This document shows, in pieces, positions 22,120 through 30,491 of a DNA stretch of 39,647 bases. The stretch is taken from contig JAFSPF010000139.1 of assembly GCA_017443065.1 (NCBI GenBank), forward strand, positions 1-39,647, written 5' to 3'. The position numbers and the translations under genes are program-made. Position 1 is the stretch's first letter, and the number at the start of each line of letters is the position of its first letter. The notes under the pieces were generated by a model. It searched no databases and was not told the DNA's origin. It was given only the letters and a program-made list of their open reading frames with translations. The stretch is from Lachnospiraceae bacterium (GTDB lineage Bacteria; Bacillota; Clostridia; Lachnospirales; Lachnospiraceae).

Positions 22120-24483
22120 TCACTTCCGTCTCGGAAATGCCCCCGCCCCGAACAGCACCGTCTCCCCGGCAAGCACGGCCAGCGCGATGAGCGAGCCCCG
22201 CTCCGCAAAGAGCGCGGCGCCCGCGGGAGAAACCGTCATAAGGCGCGTCAGGGAGGGCGCGATGCCGGTGAGATCCAGGAAGCATCCCCCCGCCAGACAG
22301 ATCAGAAGGGTGGCCAGCGGCGCCAGGGCATCCACCCGCCCCGTATGCACGGTGATATTGGTCAGAAGGATCGAAAGCAGGGTCACATTGATGACCAGAA
22401 GCAGCACAATCAGCACACGCCACAGGGGCGGCAGACCGAAGGGGGCAAAAAAGGCAAGGGCACACAGAAGCCCCGCCGTAAAGACCGCCAGCACATCCGC
22501 CCCGTAGGACAGGTGTCTGCCGAAGGACACCGTCATCATCCGTTGCGAGGCCTTCCTCGCATCCGTTCTCCCGGTGTAGGCGGCAAAGGTCATCAGCATC
22601 AGAATCAGAAGCAGGGCAAAGAAGCTGACCGTCTCCGGCGTGAAGGGCTCCTTCTGCGGTTCGCCGGAGCGGGTATGCAGCTCATAGACCGCCGGAAGCG
22701 TTTCCTTTTCCGTCAGCACCGCCGCGCGAAGCGCTTCCCGCACCGCCTCATCCGCCGTCTGTCCCGTCATCTCCTCATACCGCCGGAAGGCGCGGTAGGT
22801 CGCGCGCTGCGACGCCACCTGTCCGGCGATGATTTCCCGCACCCCCTGCGCGGTAAAGGCCGACTGTGTGGCGCGGTAGGTCAGCGGCAGAATGCCCTCC
22901 GACTGCACGGCATTGGAATAGCCCTCGCCGATGGTGAACAGCCCCTCCGCCGTCCCGTCGATCATCAGCCTTGCCGCGCCCGCCTCGTCCGTGATATGCA
23001 GAGACAGGCTCTCCGAAGACTTCTCCTCCAGCAGGCGGATCAGCTCCGCGGAATCCCCGGTCCCGTCAAGATCCACCAGCGCGATGCTGAGCCTGTCCGC
23101 ACCGTAGCGCGCGTCACGGACCGCAATCCCGGACGCGAGGGACAGGAGAATCACCGCCGCGAAGGCAAGGAGCCCGCCCGTATAGAGCCTCAGCTTCATC
23201 CCGCTGATATACACAAAGGGCAGGAAGCCTCCCCTTCTTTCCCGGGGCATACCCGCCGCGGCCCTGCCGCGGTCTCCGGCGGCAGGACTCCCGCCCGAAG
23301 CGCCCCTTCTCTTCCACGCCGTCACCGGGGCAAGGAGCAGGGCCGCTGCCGCACATCCCGCCGTCAGGATGAGTAGCGGCAGCATCCTGCGCACAACGTC
23401 CGTCGCGGTGTACCCGTCATAGAGCGCATTCAGTACCGGAAACACATGATGGGGGATGGCCGCCTGCTGCAAAGGCGACAGCACGGAGGGCAGGGAGCCA
23501 GCGGGCAAAAGCACATCCCCGAAGAACAGGGACAGGAGCAGATAGGCATTGCACCAGCGGCCGGCGGAGGAATCATCCGCCGTCAGCACCGTGAGCAGAC
23601 TGATCACCGCAAAGGAGGCCGCAAAGGTCAGGAGTGACAGCAGCAGAAACAGCCCTGCCCTCCCGGTATCCGCCAGAAAATACAGCGGCACGAACACCAC
23701 CGCCGTGAAGCAGGCCGCGATCAGAAACTTGGAAAGCAGAAAAGACACAAAGGAGCGGCCGAGGGAACGGAAGCGCAGCAATGCCCCCATGCGCTGCTCC
23801 TGCCTGACGGTCCGAAGCGACGCCAGACAGAACAGGAGGGCCAGCATCGGCATGAGGATGGCCGTGAGCTTCCTGCGCATTCTCGCCGCCGCGTCTGAGG
23901 GAATGATCTCCTCGCGGAACACGCGCTGCCTGGACAGCGCATCACTGAAGATCTCCGCGGAGGCGCCCTCGTACAGCTCTCCCAGATGCGCCTCCATCTC
24001 CTCCCCGTAAACGGTCTTATACAGCGCGCGCCAGGTCGTCTGGTCCGCGATCACGATGTCCATGACGGAGGTGATGACCGTGCGCACCAGCGCCGCCTGC
24101 AGGGGCTGCGCGTCATTCAGCGTCACCACCGCCGGGCAGTCGCTCCCCGTATACATTTCGTAAAAGAAATCCTTCGGGATGGTCAGCACGGCGGCCGCGC
24201 CCTCCTGCAGCGCGCGTTCCTCCGGCATGTCCGCATCGATGCGGCGCACCTCCGAAAACAGCTCCAGCTCGGAAATCTGCGCAAGAAGGGAGCGCGACAT
24301 CACGGTTTCGTCCAGGTCACGCACCGCCAGCGGGAAGGGCTGCACAAAGCGTTCCGTGTCCAGATCGCGCATGCCCCACAGGAATACGGGAATCATCAGG
24401 GCCGCCAGAAGGAGCGTGATCAGCCCCGTCCGGTTGCACATGAGCTTTAAGTCCTTATAGAAGGCCGCAAGGAAGCCCTTCAT
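22120..24483 (-). CDS. Double-length ABC-2 type permease
   Basis: 787 residues containing two tandem ABC-2 permease modules in one chain. Each has an N-terminal transmembrane helix (about 16-36 and 435-455), a large outside domain of about 150-170 residues, and about six membrane helices. The outside domains resemble those of YhgE/Pip or multidrug-exporter ABC-2 proteins (LAVRDLDETVMS in the first, IALVDLDGTGDS in the second). Half-size permeases normally pair as two chains, so this fusion supplies a whole transmembrane unit. ATG 24483 overlaps the upstream ATPase stop as ATGA, which fixes the start; a 29-residue upstream extension is ignored. The substrate is unknown. Confidence 0.88.
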   Translation of the reverse strand: MKGFLAAFYKDLKLMCNRTGLITLLLAALMIPVFLWGMRDLDTERFVQPFPLAVRDLDETVMSRSLLAQISELELFSEVRRIDADMPEERALQEGAAAVLTIPKDFFYEMYTGSDCPAVVTLNDAQPLQAALVRTVITSVMDIVIADQTTWRALYKTVYGEEMEAHLGELYEGASAEIFSDALSRQRVFREEIIPSDAAARMRRKLTAILMPMLALLFCLASLRTVRQEQRMGALLRFRSLGRSFVSFLLSKFLIAACFTAVVFVPLYFLADTGRAGLFLLLSLLTFAASFAVISLLTVLTADDSSAGRWCNAYLLLSLFFGDVLLPAGSLPSVLSPLQQAAIPHHVFPVLNALYDGYTATDVVRRMLPLLILTAGCAAAALLLAPVTAWKRRGASGGSPAAGDRGRAAAGMPRERRGGFLPFVYISGMKLRLYTGGLLAFAAVILLSLASGIAVRDARYGADRLSIALVDLDGTGDSAELIRLLEEKSSESLSLHITDEAGAARLMIDGTAEGLFTIGEGYSNAVQSEGILPLTYRATQSAFTAQGVREIIAGQVASQRATYRAFRRYEEMTGQTADEAVREALRAAVLTEKETLPAVYELHTRSGEPQKEPFTPETVSFFALLLILMLMTFAAYTGRTDARKASQRMMTVSFGRHLSYGADVLAVFTAGLLCALAFFAPFGLPPLWRVLIVLLLVINVTLLSILLTNITVHTGRVDALAPLATLLICLAGGCFLDLTGIAPSLTRLMTVSPAGAALFAERGSLIALAVLAGETVLFGAGAFPRRK

Positions 24484-25124
24484 ACGATCTTTCCGTTCTG
24501 CAGCGTGATGATGCGGTCGCTGACGCTTTGCAGCTCCGCATCGGAATGCGTCACCAGCACGACGCCGCACTGCAAGGTTTTCAGATGGGAAATCAGATGC
24601 AGGATGTTTTCGACGGACTGCGTATCCGCGCCCACCGTCGGTTCATCGAGCAAAAGCAAGGACGGCGTCACCATCAGGGCGCTCGCGAGGTGCAGGCGAC
24701 GCTTCATGCCGCCGGAATAGGCGCTCACCTTCACGCGGGCCTTGTCGGAAAGGCCCAGCTCCTTTAAGAGCCATCTGCGGCGCACACGGATCGCCCGGAA
24801 GGGCAGTCCCGCCGCAAGGCCGTAAAACTTCAGATTGGCGTTGCCGGAGAGCGCCTCATACAAAGAAAGCTCCTGCGGCACATAGGCGACGGCGCCGTTT
24901 TCACGGGAGGCATAGCGCACCGTGCCGCTGTCCGGCTTTTGTATCCCCGCAAGGAGCGAAAGCAGCGTGGATTTCCCGGCGCCGTTTTCCCCGCGCAGGC
25001 CCACGATCTCCCCGGCATGCACCGTGAAAGACACGGGGCCGAGCGCATACCCGCGTCTGCCCCCGAAGGATTTTGTCAGATTCTCGGCGCTGCAGACCAC
25101 AGCGCCCGCTCCCTCAGCCGCCAC
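24480..25124 (-). CDS. ABC transporter ATP-binding protein
   Basis: 214 residues, the nucleotide-binding subunit for the adjoining permease. Walker A GENGAGKS, signature YSGGMKRRLHLA, Walker B LLLLDEP and switch His VTHSDAE are all present. The start is uncertain: GTG at 25124 gives the length used here, while GTG at 25100 is preceded by a better Shine-Dalgarno (GAGGGAG) and would shorten the protein by eight residues. It is the middle gene of a three-gene unit. Confidence 0.92.
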   Translation of the reverse strand: MAAEGAGAVVCSAENLTKSFGGRRGYALGPVSFTVHAGEIVGLRGENGAGKSTLLSLLAGIQKPDSGTVRYASRENGAVAYVPQELSLYEALSGNANLKFYGLAAGLPFRAIRVRRRWLLKELGLSDKARVKVSAYSGGMKRRLHLASALMVTPSLLLLDEPTVGADTQSVENILHLISHLKTLQCGVVLVTHSDAELQSVSDRIITLQNGKIV

Positions 25125-25141
25125 CGCTTTCCGTCCGCCGT

Positions 25142-26944
25142 TCAGAAGTAGAATCCCGCAAGGATTTCCATGAGCTCCGGGGAATCCAGAATCGCAAGCA
25201 GCAGATTGTTCGCCATCTGCTGCATCAGCGCCTCCATCTGCTGCGAACTGTAATCCGAAATATCCGTCCGTGTCCCGGCGGGCTCCTTGGCAGTGGAGCC
25301 TTCCTTCACGCGGAAGGTCAGCTTTCCGCTCTCAAACGCACCGCCGGTGTAAGAACCGAGACCGCTCACGGAAACCGTCAGCACGGAATCGGAGCCGTTC
25401 TCCTCTGTGATCTCCGCGCGGAGCTTCAGGGACGGCACAAGATTCGTCAGATCCGCCTCCCACCAGCCGTAGAAGCCGCCGAAGGCGGAACGCTTCGAGC
25501 GGTCGGTTTCAAAGCGGATCAGGACGGAGCCGCCCGCCGTGGATAAATCATAGGTCCCGCTGCGCAAATCCCCGTTGTCACTGTAATCATGCATCAGCGC
25601 AACCTGCCGCACGCCCTTATCGGTGACCAGGAAGGCTTCTTTTCTTGTCGCCGCACCGTCGGCCGCGGTTTCATAGAAAACGGCGGTCTGTGCCTGCTCC
25701 ACGCGGATCCTTGCAAGCTTCCCGTCCGCATCTGTCAGGACGGACCAGGCAAAGCCTTCCTCCGCCAGACGCTTTGCCGCATCCTTTGCGTTTTTCCTGA
25801 TCTCTGCGGCGGATTCCTTTAACTGCGCGGAAAAGCTGTCTCCGCCGGCGGCTGCGAGGCTGCCGAAACCGGAGGAATCCAGCACCCGGTGCAGGGTTTC
25901 GTCTTTTTCCAGGAAATCCGCAAATGCCAGCATCAGCTTCTCCGCCTCTTCCGCCGTCGGCTTCCAGGTGAGCAGCCTGCCGCTGACCGTCACATTCAGT
26001 CCCTCAAGGCGGACATTCTCCGCATCCTCCTTCTTCAGGGACTCCTCCGTGATATGCTCCGCAAGCAGATCCCGGAGCGTCCTGCCCAGTGTTCTTATGT
26101 CTTCCTCGGAAGTCGCTTCCGTCGCGGAGCCGATGGCGCCGATGATCTGTGAATAGCCTTCGCCGATCTCCTCCTCCATCTTCTGCACGTCCAGGACAAA
26201 GCTGCGATCATCCAGCGCCGGGAAGGAAAATGTGATTTCCGTCTCCGTCATCTGCAGGATCGCCTCCAGGATGTTGCTGCCCTTGAGGTTCAGCACCATG
26301 TTGATCAGAACGCGTCCCGGCGCGGTATCCATCTTGAACACCACGGCGCTGCCGTCCAGGATCTTCTGAATCTGCTGCACCTCCTGATGATTCCCGGAAA
26401 GCTCCGCGGACAGGGTGATGTCCTTCGAGAAATGCTCCGCCGTCCGGACGCGTTCCGGTAGCGCCTCCGCGTCAAAGCGCTCCGCAAGGTATTCGCGCTG
26501 GATCTCGATGAAATCCGCCCCGTCCGGATTGGCGCGCGCGATGATCGCGCGGATCAGGAAAAAGGCGCCGATCCCGAGGGCAATCACGGCCAGGCTGATC
26601 GCCGCAATCAGCACCGCCTTCTTTTTCTTCTTCGGCGGCGCCGCGGGCGTGTACAGTTCCTGCACGGGCGTCCCCACGGGGATCTCCCCGGGCACGCCGG
26701 ACGGTGCAGCGTCATGCGCCTGGTAAACAGGCATCCCCGCAGAGGCACTTGCCCCGGTGCCTTCCCCTTGCGGCTGCGCCCCTACGCCTTCCCCTTGAGG
26801 GGAAGGTGGCTGCGAAGCGGCCGGATGAGGTGTCTCTGTCTTCATTTCCATGATGGGTGTGTTTTTCGGAAACGCATAACCGCAGTTGGTGCAGAACGCG
26901 GCCTGCTCCTGACATTCATTTTTGCAATTCGGACAAATCTTCAT
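25142..26944 (-). CDS. Zinc-ribbon membrane protein with large outside domain
   Basis: 600 residues. A zinc ribbon lies at the N-terminus (CPNC at residue 4 and CTNCG about 14 further on). A Pro/Gln/Gly-rich linker (about 35-90) follows, part of which is encoded by an inserted palindromic repeat. Next are KKKKK and a single transmembrane helix (about 106-128). The C-terminal about 470 residues are outside the membrane and form no domain recognised here. The ribbon faces the cytoplasm. ATG 26944 is chosen because GGGAGGG precedes it and the ribbon starts at once; the frame is open further upstream. A 17-bp gap to the ABC ATPase suggests an operon, so it may be a sensor, anchor or substrate-handling partner of the transporter (inference). 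Confidence 0.8.
   Translation of the reverse strand: MKICPNCKNECQEQAAFCTNCGYAFPKNTPIMEMKTETPHPAASQPPSPQGEGVGAQPQGEGTGASASAGMPVYQAHDAAPSGVPGEIPVGTPVQELYTPAAPPKKKKKAVLIAAISLAVIALGIGAFFLIRAIIARANPDGADFIEIQREYLAERFDAEALPERVRTAEHFSKDITLSAELSGNHQEVQQIQKILDGSAVVFKMDTAPGRVLINMVLNLKGSNILEAILQMTETEITFSFPALDDRSFVLDVQKMEEEIGEGYSQIIGAIGSATEATSEEDIRTLGRTLRDLLAEHITEESLKKEDAENVRLEGLNVTVSGRLLTWKPTAEEAEKLMLAFADFLEKDETLHRVLDSSGFGSLAAAGGDSFSAQLKESAAEIRKNAKDAAKRLAEEGFAWSVLTDADGKLARIRVEQAQTAVFYETAADGAATRKEAFLVTDKGVRQVALMHDYSDNGDLRSGTYDLSTAGGSVLIRFETDRSKRSAFGGFYGWWEADLTNLVPSLKLRAEITEENGSDSVLTVSVSGLGSYTGGAFESGKLTFRVKEGSTAKEPAGTRTDISDYSSQQMEALMQQMANNLLLAILDSPELMEILAGFYF
26757..26835. repeat. Palindromic REP-like element inside a coding region
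   Basis: CCTTCCCCTTGAGGGGAAGG (26787-26806) is a 20-bp palindrome with 9-bp arms. It is followed by GTGGCTGCGAAGCGGCCGGA and then TGAGG. GCCTTCCCCTTG recurs at 26758-26769. The arrangement resembles abundant palindromic repeats in gut Clostridia genomes, from memory rather than a search. It lies in frame in the linker of the zinc-ribbon protein, where it encodes the Pro/Gln/Gly-rich stretch. Confidence 0.7.
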
Positions 26945-26987
26945 ATTCCCTCCCCGCACCCTGTGGTGCATTGATTCCTGAGTTAAG

Positions 26988-27051
26988 ATTTTACCACATT
27001 TTTTTCCGTTTCCAAAATCATATGGTCTGTCTCCCGATAATATGGTAAGAT
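26988..27051. promoter_or_regulatory. Divergent extended -10 promoters
   Basis: Minus strand: TGTGGTAAAAT (-10 at 26988-26993) for the zinc-ribbon/ABC operon. Plus strand: TGGTAAGAT (-10 at 27046-27051) for the PRPP-synthetase homologue. Both lack a good -35 and rely on the TGG extension, as do other promoters in the window. Confidence 0.55.
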
Positions 27052-27074
27052 AAATCCTGTTTGGAGGAACCGAC

Positions 27075-28280
27075 ATGTCCGAAACAGAAAATACGACCAC
27101 CATTTCGCTTCCGATCGCACCGCTCAGGCTCATCGTCATGGAATCCGCAGCGGGCTTCGGGGCAAGCATCAACGAAAAGCTCTCCCGCTTCCGCCGGACG
27201 GAGCATCCCATTCAGAGCGATGACCCCACCTTTCACGATTACCTGCGCGAGGACTACCGCCTGAAGTATCAGGTGCACCGCTCCCCCGCCGGCGAGGTGC
27301 ATGCGCAGCTGGACGAAAGCGCGCGCGGCCGTGACGTTTACATCCTGACGGACGTGATGAACCACAGCATCACCTATCCCTTCCGGGGCGGCGTGAATTA
27401 CATGTCCCCGGATGATCATTACAGTGACTTGAAGCGCATGATCGGCGCCATCGGCGGAAAGGCGAGGCGCATCACCGTCATCATGCCCTTCCTGTACGAG
27501 GGAAGACAGCACAAACGCGCCTACCGCGAATCCCTGGACTGCGCGGTCATGATCCGCGAGCTCACGCAGATGGGCGTGGAGAACTTCATCACCTTCGATG
27601 CCCATGACCCGCGCGTTTTAAACGCGTCACCGCTCGGCGGCTTTGATTCCTTCAATGCTTCCTATCAGTTCTTAAAGGCGCTTCTTTATAACATCGATGA
27701 CCTGATCGTGGACAAGGAACACCTTACGGTCATCAGCCCGGACGAGGGGGCGCTCGACCGCGCGGTGTATTTCGCGGACGTCCTCGGGGCCGATACCGGC
27801 ATGTTCTACAAACGCAGGGATTATTCGCGCATCGAAGGCGGAAAGAATCCGATCGTCGCGCATGAATACCTCGGCGAAACCGTGCGCGGCAAGGACGTCA
27901 TCGTGATTGATGACATGATCTCCTCCGGCGCCAGCATGATCGACACTGCGGAGCAGTTAAAGGGAATGGGGGCAAAGCGCGTCTTTTTATGCGCGACCTT
28001 CGGCCTCTTCACGGACGGCTTCGGGATGTTTGACGAGGCCTTTGCCGCCGGCAAATTCGACCGTGTCATCACGACGAACCTCACCTGGCAGGATCCGTCG
28101 CTGAAGGAACGCGAATGGTTCATCGAGGCGGACATGTCCCGCTTCATCGCGATGATCATCGACTTTCTGAATCACAACGATTCCATCACCGGCGTCCTGA
28201 CACCGACGGACAAGATTCATGAATTCGTGAAAAAATACAACGCGGGCGCGAACGCGAAGGACGTCATCCCGGACCGTTAA
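27075..28280 (+). CDS. Ribose-phosphate pyrophosphokinase homologue
   Basis: 401 residues, longer than the standard 310-320-residue Prs. It retains the PRPP-binding loop VIVIDDMISSGASM (about 275-288), the ATP-loop equivalent PFLYEGRQHKRAYRES, and FDAHDPRV in place of the usual DLHA segment. It would make PRPP from ribose 5-phosphate and ATP for nucleotide, His and Trp synthesis. The divergence in the catalytic segments and the 30-residue N-terminal extension suggest a second, specialised paralogue; clostridial genomes often have one, so prs is not assigned. GGAGG precedes the ATG. Confidence 0.85.
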   Translation: MSETENTTTISLPIAPLRLIVMESAAGFGASINEKLSRFRRTEHPIQSDDPTFHDYLREDYRLKYQVHRSPAGEVHAQLDESARGRDVYILTDVMNHSITYPFRGGVNYMSPDDHYSDLKRMIGAIGGKARRITVIMPFLYEGRQHKRAYRESLDCAVMIRELTQMGVENFITFDAHDPRVLNASPLGGFDSFNASYQFLKALLYNIDDLIVDKEHLTVISPDEGALDRAVYFADVLGADTGMFYKRRDYSRIEGGKNPIVAHEYLGETVRGKDVIVIDDMISSGASMIDTAEQLKGMGAKRVFLCATFGLFTDGFGMFDEAFAAGKFDRVITTNLTWQDPSLKEREWFIEADMSRFIAMIIDFLNHNDSITGVLTPTDKIHEFVKKYNAGANAKDVIPDR

Positions 28281-28603
28281 TTGCCGGTTTTGAGCGCTTC
28301 CAGCTCTGTGCGCAGCTTTTCGATTTCCAGATCACGTTGCTCGATTTCCAGATCGCGTTGCTCGATTTCTTTATCACGCTTGCGGACTTCTCTTTTCTGT
28401 TTACGAAGCTCTTTTTCCGCGCGTGCCAGGTGACCTTTGATAGACGCATAATCATGCAGATAGCGCTCATGCATTTCCAGGAGTACCTTTTCTTTTAATT
28501 CCGCATTCGACTTTGCCATCAGGCCGTTATCCTCATCCTCTTTCGTCGCCAGATCTATATGCTTCAATGATAACACATTCAGCGCAAAATCGTATGAAAT
28601 CAT
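28277..28603 (-). pseudogene. C-terminal remnant of an Rpn-family nuclease gene
   Basis: 108 residues from the first in-frame ATG. The start MISYDFALNVLSLKHIDLATKEDEDNG (quoted in parts: MISYDFALNVL, KHIDLATKEDE) matches the C-terminal third of Rpn/PD-(D/E)XK proteins, but the nuclease core is absent. The rest is a charged coiled coil with the repeat EIEQRDLEIEQRDLEIE, encoded by near-perfect 24-bp repeats. There is no ribosome binding site at the ATG. The stop shares the TTAA at 28277-28280 with the stop of the convergent PRPP gene. It may be a truncated relic, or a short expressed coiled-coil protein. Confidence 0.6.
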
Positions 28604-28626
28604 CCTTGCGGATGTGCAGGGAGCAG

Positions 28627-28656
28627 ACCCCCCGACCGAAGGTGCCGGCCGGGGGT
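28627..28656. other. GC-rich hairpin after the secreted repeat gene
   Basis: ACCCCCCGACCG (28627-28638) pairs with CGGCCGGGGGT (28646-28656) with one bulge and one mismatch. It lies 15 bp past the stop of the secreted repeat protein gene. No T-run follows on the minus strand, so it is a weak terminator candidate or a boundary of the accessory patch. Confidence 0.5.
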
Positions 28657-28670
28657 CACAAAAGAAATAT

Positions 28671-29708
28671 TCAAGGTCTGAACCGATCAAAGAAAGCTTT
28701 AGCTTCCGCAAAAGTGCGGGCCTGCGCAGTTGCAATGGGTGGAACCTGAACTTTGGTGTTCCAGGCTCTGCATTCCCAGTAATCTTTGCCATCCCATAGG
28801 CAAAAATCGATTATATCAGCTTTCCATCCTGCAGGTAATTCTGTACCAAAATCCCATCCATTACCTGGGGCACGTACGACATCCCATGTACGAACACTGC
28901 TCTTTGCTCCTATTGATACTGCGTATCTAGCAATATCATATCCACCTTCCTTACTTAAGAAATTACTGCTAGTGGCGGTGGCGGCTGCCGGGGCTACAGG
29001 AGCCGTGGCAGTCGTGACTGCCGGAGCGGCAGCACCCTTTGCAAATGCCCGGCGGCCTTCCTTGATGCCGTATTTCTGGTAATGTTGCCAGAGCAGAGCC
29101 TCGTTGTAACCGAAGGCTTTCTTGAGGTCTGCGTACGTGTCTGCGTAACGCTTGGCGTCAAAATTGGCCTGCGTAAGGCCGGTGGCTGCCGTAGCCGTGG
29201 GAGCCGGAGTAGCTGCCTGTGCGCCTGTAGCCGCGGTTGCCGGTGTGGTAGCTCCCTTGGCGAAGACATGGCGGCCTTCTTTCATACCGTACTTCTGATA
29301 ATGCTGCCAGAGTAACGCTTCATTGTAGCCAAAGGCCTTTTTCAAATCCGCGTACATATCCGCGTAGCGCTTAGCGTCAAAGGTGGTCTGGGTGAGACCG
29401 TTAACAGTTGCTGCCGGAGTGGTCACCGCTGTAGCGGATGCCGGAGCCGCATCACCCTTGACGAAAACCTGGCGGCCTTCCTTACTACCGAACTGCTGAT
29501 AGTGTTGCCAGAGAAGCGCTTCGTTATACCCAAAGGCCTTTTTCAAGTCAGGATAAGTATCTGCGTAACGCTGTGCATCGAAATCTGACTGCGTCACACC
29601 GGTGGTTGTGGGTGTCGGGGCCGCCTGTACCTTGACCGGCAACAATGCCAGCATGACCGTTGCCAACAACAGTGCCATAAGTCTGCTGCGTCTTTTCGCT
29701 TTCTTCAT
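28671..29708 (-). CDS. Secreted protein with three FDA-RYAD repeats and a novel C-terminal domain
   Basis: 345 residues. A signal peptide (1-29, ending VKVQA) is followed by three near-identical 46-residue repeats at about 39-84, 106-151 and 179-224. Each contains FDAxRYAD, DLKKAFGYNEALLWQHYQ and KEGR. They are joined by Ala/Thr/Pro-rich linkers of 21-27 residues. Similar repeats occur in clostridial cell-surface and choline-binding-like proteins, where they are thought to mediate surface association. The C-terminal 97 residues (NFLSKEGGYDIARYAVS onward, with W and C residues) are not recognised. GGAGG precedes the ATG. Its promoter has a palindromic operator and a divergent XRE repressor gene, so controlled expression is likely. 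Confidence 0.8.
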   Translation of the reverse strand: MKKAKRRSRLMALLLATVMLALLPVKVQAAPTPTTTGVTQSDFDAQRYADTYPDLKKAFGYNEALLWQHYQQFGSKEGRQVFVKGDAAPASATAVTTPAATVNGLTQTTFDAKRYADMYADLKKAFGYNEALLWQHYQKYGMKEGRHVFAKGATTPATAATGAQAATPAPTATAATGLTQANFDAKRYADTYADLKKAFGYNEALLWQHYQKYGIKEGRRAFAKGAAAPAVTTATAPVAPAAATATSSNFLSKEGGYDIARYAVSIGAKSSVRTWDVVRAPGNGWDFGTELPAGWKADIIDFCLWDGKDYWECRAWNTKVQVPPIATAQARTFAEAKAFFDRFRP

Positions 29709-29761
29709 GTATTTTCCTCCTGTCGCCTTTGTTTTACCCTCACTCTACCTTCATCATCTCA

Positions 29762-29790
29762 ATTTTAGAGTTTATAACTCTAAATGTCAA
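29762..29790 (-). promoter_or_regulatory. Promoter of the secreted repeat protein with palindromic operator
   Basis: Minus strand TTGACA (29785-29790), a 17-bp spacer and TAAAAT (29762-29767). The spacer is filled by an inverted repeat TTTAGAGTT-TAT-AACTCTAAA (29764-29784, 9-bp arms, 3-bp centre). An operator in the spacer blocks RNA polymerase when bound; the adjacent XRE protein is the obvious candidate repressor. Confidence 0.8.
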
Positions 29791-29832
29791 TCTCGTTGCA
29801 CGTTGCGTTCTATACTTGAAAAGAGGTGCGCA

Positions 29833-30057
29833 ATGCAATACAACGAACGGATCAGGGAAATCAGAGAAGATCATTCTCTTACGCAACAGGCCATTGCCGA
29901 TTTCTTAAACATTGGCCAAAGAACGTATTGTGATTATGAACGCGGAAAAACGCGCATTCCTGTTGACAGTCTTTTGAAACTTGCCCGGTACTATAACGTT
30001 TCCGTCGACTATATCTCCGGAGCAAGTAATATTCCCTCAAAGTACCCCAAACGATAA
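29833..30057 (+). CDS. XRE-family transcriptional regulator
   Basis: 74 residues, essentially one helix-turn-helix domain (residues 4-62): ERIREIREDHSLTQQAIADF, then GQRTYCDYERGKTRIPVDSL and YNVSVDYISG. Single-domain proteins of this size act as dimeric repressors of divergent genes. AGAGGTG precedes the ATG; an in-frame upstream extension runs into the neighbouring promoter and is ignored. A TATACT upstream (29810-29816) may serve it. It faces away from the secreted repeat gene with a palindromic operator between them. Confidence 0.9.
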   Translation: MQYNERIREIREDHSLTQQAIADFLNIGQRTYCDYERGKTRIPVDSLLKLARYYNVSVDYISGASNIPSKYPKR

Positions 30058-30182
30058 TCTTTGCTTGTAGCAACATCACTTATTCTCTCACACCGCATAA
30101 CAACAAATGATGATCCGCGCCACTTAGGGCTACGCGCAGCCACTTTTTTATCGGCAAACCGGGTGTGGCGGGGAAGGCGCGG

Positions 30183-30473
30183 CAGAACGGATGGATGTTC
30201 GTATTCTTCCGGAAGGGAGGGGTGCCGCACACGGCTTAAGGTTAGGCGCTTCCCATTAAGTCAACGTTTGCCAGACAACGCCGCAGAACGCGAGAAAAGC
30301 AAAGCTCCCTGTATTTCAATGTTTGAGCGCAAAGCGCGAGTTTTGAAATACAGGGAGTATTCAAGGCTTTTCGAGCGGATGCGTTGCGGTGTCGGCAAAC
30401 TTGACTCGAAGCGCCGTTCTTAACTGTGTGTGGCGCCCCGGTGAAAAGGAATGCAACACATCCATCCGTTCTG
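30183..30473. repeat. 291-bp imperfect palindrome filling the intergenic region
   Basis: The whole gap 30058-30491 has no gene. From 30183 to 30473 it is a giant inverted repeat centred near 30331. The outer arms are a perfect 16-bp pair, CAGAACGGATGGATGT (30183-30198) with its complement at 30458-30473. The inner arms are a perfect 15-bp pair, CTCCCTGTATTTCAA (30305-30319) with its complement at 30343-30357. Collinear matches lie between: GGCGCTTC (30245-30252 with 30408-30415), GTTTGCC (30266-30272 with 30394-30400) and GAAAAGC (30294-30300 with 30366-30372). Small indels separate them. It could be a miniature inverted-repeat element, a structured RNA, or a two-way terminator. Confidence 0.88.
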
Positions 30474-30491
30474 AGCGCCGGTGGGAATTCT

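Noticed and set aside
22345-23376. 343-residue frame antisense to the ABC permease
   Set aside because: His/Arg/Gln-rich composition typical of a GC-rich antisense shadow.
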